In this document: positions 32,455 through 37,209 of the stretch, piece after piece
How positions within the stretch are numbered: position 1 is the first letter of the stretch
Layout of the letters: every line of letters starts with the position of its first letter
DNA from: Chloroflexota bacterium
GTDB lineage: Bacteria > Chloroflexota > Limnocylindria > P2-11E > CF-107
Direction: 5' to 3'
NCBI GenBank assembly: GCA_005881435.1
Contig: VBHP01000024.1
Span: 1-37,209 of the forward strand
Length of the DNA: 37,209 nucleotides
Translations under genes and position numbers: made by a program
The notes under the pieces: model-generated
What the model was told of the DNA's origin: nothing
The model's database searches: none
What the model saw: only the letters and a program-made list of their open reading frames with translations

Positions 32455-34269
32455 TCAATTCATCGCGCCTTCGGTCGCCGGCAACGCGACGTGGAATGTA
32501 CTTCCCGTGCCGATTTCGCTCTCGACCCAGATCCTGCCGCCGTGACCCTCGGCGATGCCCCGGCAGATGTACAGCCCCAGCCCGGTGCCCGGATAGCTGC
32601 GGTCATCGACGTTCCCGCCGCGCTCGAAGCGCTGGAAGATCCGCTCCTGATCGGTCCGCGCGATGCCGATGCCACGATCGCTCACCGACAGCAACAGCTC
32701 GGTGCCATCGCGGAGGAGTCGCACGTCGATCGGCGCATCCGGTGGGCTGTATTTCACCGCGTTCTCGACCAGGTTCTCGACCAGACGCTCGAGCCGGAGG
32801 CGGTCATACAGACCGCTCGCCGGCCCGGAGGCCTCGACCCGGATCCGGCCGGCTTCGGGATGGCGCGCCACGACCTCCGCCGCGATCTCTCTGACGTCGA
32901 CGAGCTCCCGTTGCAGCTGCAGGGCTCCCTGCTCGATCCGCGAGGCCTCGAGCATCTCTTCCACCAGATGCTGAAGTCGTTTGGCCTCTCGGGCGATGCG
33001 TTCCACGCCGGCGCGATCCGCGGGCTTTCCGGAGCGCATGCGCCGCTCGAGCGTCTGCGCCTGCGCGACGAGTGTGGTCAGCGGCGTCTTCAGGTCGTGC
33101 GCCGCCGCCGACATGAAGTCCTCCTTCAAACGCGCGGTGAGCTCGTTCGCCCGCGCCGCCGCCGCCTCGACCGCGAGACGGCGGCTCTCGAGCACGACGG
33201 CGCACTGCTCCGCGAGCAGCTGTGCCAGCGCGATGTCGTCGTCGGCGAACATCGGCGCACGCTCGGAATAGAGGACCAGGGCGCCGATCCGTCGTGACTC
33301 GATCTTGATCGGCGCGGCGATCGCGGCCTCGACACGCGAGTCGCGCGCCGCCGCCGCGACCTGCGGGCGCTCGCGGCTGAGGTCGGCGCTGAAGATCGTC
33401 CGGCCGGACTCGAACGCCGGCCAGGCGAAGAATTCGCCGGGTCCGCGCTCGATGGCCTCGCCGTCGCGGACCCATCGCATGACTTGATGCGATTGGTCCC
33501 ACAGCCCAATCGCGGCGGTGACTCCCGCGGTCATGCCCGCGCCCTGCTGCAGGGCCTCGATCACGTCGCTGTCATCGGGCAGACGCGCCAGGCCGGCGGC
33601 GCGCACCAGGAAGGCACGAAGCTCGGGCTCCTGCCATAGGCGCCGCAGCGCCACAGGGGTCGCGAAACCCACGAACCAGGCCAGCGCAGCGACGAGCGCG
33701 AGGACCTGCACCAGCGCGGCGCTGAGCGCGGCCGTGTCTGGGATCAGGATTGGCATCGCGACGACGAGCAGTGCCGATCCCAGGACCAGCGATCCGAAGG
33801 AGATCGCCACCATCCGGCGTCGCGTGACGCCGTGGGTCCGGCGTGCGATGGGGATGAAGGCGACGCCGGCATACGTCGCGAACACCACGAAGTACGCGAC
33901 CAAACCGAGCGTGATCGGCGCCGGCGAGGGCGTCCCGCCCAGGACGATCGCGACCGCTGACAACAGCAACCCGATCTCGGCGGCGCGCCGAACGCGCGGC
34001 GCAACGTGGCCGAAGTCGTTGACCAGCCGCAGCAGGAAATAGGGCAGTGCCATCACCAGGAGCGAGACCGAGATCGTCCACAGCGGGCTCACATCGGCCA
34101 GCGCGGTCTGGACGCGAGTCTCGAGGACGACGATCCCGAGGGAACCGAACAGCAGCGCGACGTCGATGTTGCCGCGCGCCGGGCGGCGCAGGGCGGCGAC
34201 GATCGTGATCGCGGCGAGCGCCACGAACACGATGTTCGACGCGAGCTGGATGAGCTCGAGCGCGCTCAC
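32455..34269 (-). CDS. Membrane histidine kinase with GAF domain
   Basis: A 604-aa sensor kinase. About seven hydrophobic helices fill residues 1-210 (for example [15 protein letters not shown] and [19 protein letters not shown]). A GAF domain spans about 225-375 ([32 protein letters not shown]). The HisKA helix carries H391 ([13 protein letters not shown]). The catalytic ATPase has the N box [15 protein letters not shown]1 SDRGIGI and G2 GTGLGLYI. The input signal is unknown. Start GTG 34269 behind AAAGGGA. It is transcribed with the downstream receiver protein. Confidence 0.95.
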   Translation of the reverse strand: MSALELIQLASNIVFVALAAITIVAALRRPARGNIDVALLFGSLGIVVLETRVQTALADVSPLWTISVSLLVMALPYFLLRLVNDFGHVAPRVRRAAEIGLLLSAVAIVLGGTPSPAPITLGLVAYFVVFATYAGVAFIPIARRTHGVTRRRMVAISFGSLVLGSALLVVAMPILIPDTAALSAALVQVLALVAALAWFVGFATPVALRRLWQEPELRAFLVRAAGLARLPDDSDVIEALQQGAGMTAGVTAAIGLWDQSHQVMRWVRDGEAIERGPGEFFAWPAFESGRTIFSADLSRERPQVAAAARDSRVEAAIAAPIKIESRRIGALVLYSERAPMFADDDIALAQLLAEQCAVVLESRRLAVEAAAARANELTARLKEDFMSAAAHDLKTPLTTLVAQAQTLERRMRSGKPADRAGVERIAREAKRLQHLVEEMLEASRIEQGALQLQRELVDVREIAAEVVARHPEAGRIRVEASGPASGLYDRLRLERLVENLVENAVKYSPPDAPIDVRLLRDGTELLLSVSDRGIGIARTDQERIFQRFERGGNVDDRSYPGTGLGLYICRGIAEGHGGRIWVESEIGTGSTFHVALPATEGAMN

Positions 34270-34288
34270 GATCCCTTTCCCAGGCGCG

Positions 34289-34294
34289 AGTCTA
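34289..34294 (-). promoter_or_regulatory. -10 box of the histidine kinase operon
   Basis: TAGACT on the minus strand (34294-34289), 19 nt before GTG 34269, leaves a short leader holding the ribosome binding site GGGAAAGGGA. The hairpin CCGGGC/GCCCGG further upstream (about 34308-34333) may end the preceding minus-strand transcript but lacks a T tract. Confidence 0.45.
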
Positions 34295-34344
34295 CGTCGC
34301 GAGAGCGTAAGCCGGGCAAGGAAGCGAGCCCGGTCGAAAACGCT

Positions 34345-34857
34345 CTAGCGACGCAGACGATCGCGAAGCGTGCCCAGAAATGGCAGCGCCTGCCACCAAA
34401 ACATGGCGAAGACGAAGACCGCGACCGCGACGACGGACGCCGAGGCGACGCTGTCGGAGATGAGCCTGGTCAGGACGTAGATGTCGAGCGCGACGCTGGC
34501 GACCAGCGGGAACGTCGATGCCGACAGCATCCGGCTGGAGAGGTTGACGAATCCCTCGGAGTGGTAGCCCGACTCGCGACGGCGGTGGTAGATGCTCGGC
34601 GTCAGCAGGAAGACGATGGCGACGAAGTTCAGGACGATCGCCGCGAGATGGATCCAGCGCTCTTCGGGACGGAGCTTTTCCCAGAACGGCGCGCTGAAGA
34701 CCGCCACGAGCTGGAATCCGATGAACGCCTGGATGCCCGGCAGGATCGTGCGCCCCTCCTCGAGCGTCTCCTTCACCGCGTCGGGGAGCCCTGCCTCCTC
34801 ACCCGGTCCGGGCGGCGGCGGGCTCTTACGCATGCGGTACGGCTCATTCATCTGCAT
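34345..34857 (-). CDS. DUF6328-like membrane protein
   Basis: A 170-aa protein. An N-terminal polar region with a Pro/Gly-rich segment ([13 protein letters not shown]) is followed by an amphipathic helix ([18 protein letters not shown]) and four hydrophobic helices ([73 protein letters not shown]). The order and the PSIYHRR turn resemble the DUF6328 family of high-GC bacteria, with unknown function. ATG 34857 or ATG 34851 may be the start; the frame upstream overlaps the divergent glycosylase gene and is not used. Confidence 0.75.
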   Translation of the reverse strand: MQMNEPYRMRKSPPPPGPGEEAGLPDAVKETLEEGRTILPGIQAFIGFQLVAVFSAPFWEKLRPEERWIHLAAIVLNFVAIVFLLTPSIYHRRRESGYHSEGFVNLSSRMLSASTFPLVASVALDIYVLTRLISDSVASASVVAVAVFVFAMFWWQALPFLGTLRDRLRR

Positions 34858-34911
34858 CGCTCGGATCCGCGGCATGCAAGAGCCGTGCACGCTCGCGGGT
34901 ATTGTCATCCC

Positions 34912-35746
34912 ATGCCCGAGCTGCCCGACGTCACGGCATACGTCGAGGCTCTCGAGCGGCGCATCGTCGACCATCCGTTGGAGCGCGTGCGATTACGGAG
35001 TCCCTTCCTAGTCCGTACCGCGGACCCGCCGATCGGCGCCCTCGAGGGCCGGCGCGTACTCGGACTGCGCCGCATGGGCAAGCGGATCGTCATCGCCTTC
35101 GAGGGCGACTTGTTCCTGGTCTTGCACCTGATGATCGCCGGCAGGCTGCACTGGCGCGATCGCGGAGCGCCGCTTGGGTCGAAGTGCGAAGAAGCGTGCG
35201 TCCCTGCACCTGGTGCGCGGCGAGCCGGCGCTGTCCGAGTTCGCGCGCGGTGGCATCGAGCCGCTCGAATCGAGCCGCGACGACTTCGCCGGCGCACTGC
35301 GACGCGAGCAACACACGGTCAAGCGGGCGCTCACGGATCCGACGCTCTTCAGCGGGATCGGCAACGCCTACTCCGACGAGATCCTGCATCGCGCCAAGCT
35401 GTCGCCGCTGGCGATGACCACGAAGCTCTCTGAGGCGCAGGTCGACGCGCTCTACGACGCGACGCGTGCCGTGCTTTCCGAGTGGATCGAGCGCCTGCGC
35501 GGTGAAGCGTTTCCCGAGGGCGTCACCGCGTTCCGCGAGGACTTCGCCGTCCACGGCCGCTACGGCAAACCCTGTCCGGTGTGCGGCGCGCCGGTGCAGC
35601 GGATCGTGTTCGCCGAGAATGAGGCGAACTACTGCGCGCGATGCCAGACGGGGGGAAAACTCCTGGCCGATCGCTCGCTGTCGCGGGTGCTGAAGGACGA
35701 TTGGCCACGCACGCTCGAGGAGCTCGAGGAGCGGCGCCGGCGCTGA
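34912..35746 (+). pseudogene. Fpg/Nei DNA glycosylase gene broken by deletion and frameshift
   Basis: ATG 34912 begins [15 protein letters not shown] (catalytic Pro1 after Met removal, Glu2), continuing to [19 protein letters not shown]. At about 35175-35195 the frame is lost; the family's next segment (a strand and turn of about 20-25 residues before the KKRASLH region) is missing, and another frame resumes with [20 protein letters not shown]. This runs through the H2TH helix region ([15 protein letters not shown]) to the zinc finger CPVCG-x(n)-CARCQTGG and a stop at 35746. CGAAG repeats flank the junction. Intact, it would excise oxidised bases. Either a decayed gene or an assembly error; both halves otherwise look functional. 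A TATTGT box lies 6 nt before the ATG. Confidence 0.85.
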
Positions 35747-35756
35747 TCGGATCCGG

Positions 35757-36617
35757 CTAGGACGATGCGAGCGCGCCGACGTACGTGCCGGCCATCACCA
35801 GCGCCGCGCCGGCGAGAAACGTCAGGGACACGGTCTCGCCCGCAAGCGCGGTCCCGAGCGCGACGGTGACGACGGGCGTCAAGACGGTCGAGTACGCGGT
35901 CGCCGATGCGGTCCAGCGTCGAACAACGAAGAAGAAGCCAACGAACAGCGCGATGGTGCTGAAGATCAGATAGACGACGGCGGCGGAGACGTCCGGTCGC
36001 GCCGGTAGCACCGCCGACTCTCCCGATACACGCGACAGCGCGAGCAGGACCAGTGCACCGATCGGCATCGCGATCGCGTTCGTACCGATCGGGTGCGCTT
36101 CGGGAAGGCGTTTGGCGAAGACAGTGGATGAGGCGATGACGATCGCCAGTCCGACAACTGCCGCGACGGAGCTGAGCGACACCGCGACGAGCTGATCGGC
36201 GAAGATCACGCCGACCCCGACGATCGCGATACAGGCTCCGATCAGCCGTCGCGTCGTGATCCGCTCCAGGCCCATGCCCGCGGCCATGAACAGCGTCAGC
36301 AGCGGGACGGTCGCCACGATCGCGGCCGCCAGCGCCGCGGGCGCATCGACGAGACCGAGGTACGTCAATGCGTAGCCGATGCCGAAGTTCCACAAACCGA
36401 AGAGCATGGCGGCCGCGAGGGGACGTCCGGTCGGCAGCCGCACACGTGCGACAAGTGCGAGCGCCAGCAGCAGCACGCCGGACGCGGCGATGCGCAGGGT
36501 CGCACCCCATAGCGGCGCGAGCTCGCGATTGCTGAAGCGGACGGCGACGAAGTTCGATCCGCCGACGAGCACAGTCGCCGCGAAGACGGCGAGCACGATC
36601 CGATCCGGCCGTGGCAT
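35757..36617 (-). CDS. EamA/DMT-family transporter
   Basis: A 286-aa protein with ten hydrophobic helices in two EamA repeats. Repeat 1 includes FAATVLVGGSNFVAVRFS, LWGATLRIAASGVLLL and YLGLVDAPAALAAAIVATVP; repeat 2 includes VVGLAIVIASSTVFAKRL and WTASATAYSTVLTPVVTVALG then LAGETVS, the typical P-V-x-V-x-x-G-x-x-x-GE ending. Likely a metabolite or drug exporter; substrate unknown. ATG 36617 lies 9 nt behind TACCCT, so it is leaderless. It converges with the broken glycosylase gene. Confidence 0.93.
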   Translation of the reverse strand: MPRPDRIVLAVFAATVLVGGSNFVAVRFSNRELAPLWGATLRIAASGVLLLALALVARVRLPTGRPLAAAMLFGLWNFGIGYALTYLGLVDAPAALAAAIVATVPLLTLFMAAGMGLERITTRRLIGACIAIVGVGVIFADQLVAVSLSSVAAVVGLAIVIASSTVFAKRLPEAHPIGTNAIAMPIGALVLLALSRVSGESAVLPARPDVSAAVVYLIFSTIALFVGFFFVVRRWTASATAYSTVLTPVVTVALGTALAGETVSLTFLAGAALVMAGTYVGALASS

Positions 36618-36626
36618 GGCGCTGAC

Positions 36627-36649
36627 AGGGTAGACAGGTCGCGTAGACT
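36627..36649. promoter_or_regulatory. Divergent leaderless promoters
   Basis: For the minus-strand EamA gene a TACCCT -10 (36632-36627) stands 9 nt before ATG 36617. For the plus-strand secreted protein a TAGACT -10 (36644-36649) stands 9 nt before ATG 36659. The two start codons are only 41 nt apart, so the -35 regions of each promoter overlap the -10 or start region of the other. Confidence 0.55.
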
Positions 36650-36658
36650 TTCGCGGCC

Positions 36659-37209
36659 ATGTTGCGTCGGTCCCTCGTGGGCGTCGCCGCGCTCGTTCTA
36701 CTGATTGCTACCGCGACGCCGGCGCGCGCCGCGCAGACGTATCCGGTCTCGTTCCACTGGTTCGATCTCGGGCGTCCGGCCGCGTCGGCCGGCGTCAGTT
36801 ATTCGAGTGGCGGGGTCACGCTCGGAACGAGCGGACTGACGTCGGGCACGTACAGCGATAGCTACGGCAACGGGCCACTGCCCTTCGTCTCGGGCTCCTG
36901 GACCTCGCCGTCATGGACTCCGGCGCCGTTCACCGAGCTGGTCGCCTCCTGGAACGCGGACACGCCGCTCGGCACCTGGATCCAGGTCGAGATGCGGGCG
37001 ACGACAGTCAGAGGCACGCTCACGAAGTGGTACGTCATGGGCGAATGGGCCTATGACGATTCGTATTTCCACCGCACCTCCATCGGTCACCAGGGCGATG
37101 CCGATGGCTTCATCGCGATCGACACGTTCTTTGCCAAGGACCATCCGATGACGGACTACCAATTGCGCGTGACGCTCTTCCGGTCTTCGACCTCGCGCGC
37201 GACGCCGAC
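36659..37209 (+). CDS. Secreted C39-peptidase-family-like protein, N-terminal part
   Basis: ATG 36659 opens 183 codons to the window edge. A Sec signal peptide (MLRRSLVGVAALVLLIATAT) is probably cleaved after ARA. The mature part carries the accessory N-terminal domain seen before the peptidase domain in secreted proteins annotated as peptidase C39 family of Streptomyces-like bacteria and Chloroflexota: PFTELVASWNADTPLGTWIQ, VEMRATT then KWYVMGEWA, RTSIGHQGDADGFIAIDTFF and YQLRVTLFR. The catalytic domain would lie beyond the window, so protease activity is not shown here. Leaderless start. Confidence 0.78.
   Translation, partial: MLRRSLVGVAALVLLIATATPARAAQTYPVSFHWFDLGRPAASAGVSYSSGGVTLGTSGLTSGTYSDSYGNGPLPFVSGSWTSPSWTPAPFTELVASWNADTPLGTWIQVEMRATTVRGTLTKWYVMGEWAYDDSYFHRTSIGHQGDADGFIAIDTFFAKDHPMTDYQLRVTLFRSSTSRATP

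Overview
This is a GC-rich, gene-dense bacterial chromosome segment with no phage or IS element. Many genes start with GTG or TTG, and many stop/start pairs overlap by 1-12 nt. A TANNNT -10 box lies only 8-10 nt before several start codons (leaderless mRNAs). LexA boxes are of the GAAC-N4-GTTC kind and a purS gene is present. Together these point to a Gram-positive-type lineage, Actinomycetota or more likely Chloroflexota (for example an uncultivated Limnocylindria/Dormibacteria-like group). The phylum call is inference.

Layout. 1-930: the N-terminal part of an MFS transporter, tRNA-Asp(GTC) and a strong minus-strand terminator. 947-5440 (minus): an SOS cassette reading lexA, two tandem AlkZ-like winged-helix proteins, dinB (Pol IV) and a small unknown gene, driven by a leaderless promoter with a LexA box between -35 and -10. 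5471-7789 (plus, divergent): MscS channel, DUF1232 protein, small membrane protein, ribosomal protein L9 and a Nudix hydrolase, tightly packed. 7778-12136 (minus): two DnaB helicase genes separated by a small acidic protein gene, then a GNAT gene split by a frameshift. The downstream dnaB carries a 180-residue mini-intein; the upstream dnaB has a second LexA-box promoter resembling that of lexA. 12339-14700 (plus): sugar-nucleotide epimerase, zinc-ribbon protein, YdcF-like protein and a ClbS/DfsB-like protein, several with their own leaderless -10.

14721-31980 (plus): a purine region interrupted by other functions. It holds purA; marR plus a DHA2 exporter with operator-like repeats; two membrane proteins; guaB; tldD-tldE; guaA; a small zinc-ribbon gene; a MazF/ribbon-helix-helix toxin-antitoxin pair on the minus strand; a GNAT gene; then purD-purE-(stand-alone Clp N-domain protein)-purB-purC-purS. 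These purine genes cover GAR synthesis, N5-CAIR formation, SAICAR synthesis, both adenylosuccinate lyase steps, the PurS subunit of FGAM synthetase, and both branches from IMP to AMP and GMP. purQ and purL do not follow purS in the window.

31977-37209: a receiver-only response regulator and a membrane histidine kinase (minus), a DUF6328-like membrane protein (minus), an Fpg/Nei glycosylase gene broken by a deletion/frameshift (plus), an EamA transporter (minus), and the start of a secreted C39-peptidase-like protein (plus).

The most interesting material is DNA-damage related: a LexA-controlled operon coupling Pol IV to two AlkZ-type glycosylase-like proteins, and a replicative-helicase locus that appears to share the LexA-type promoter.
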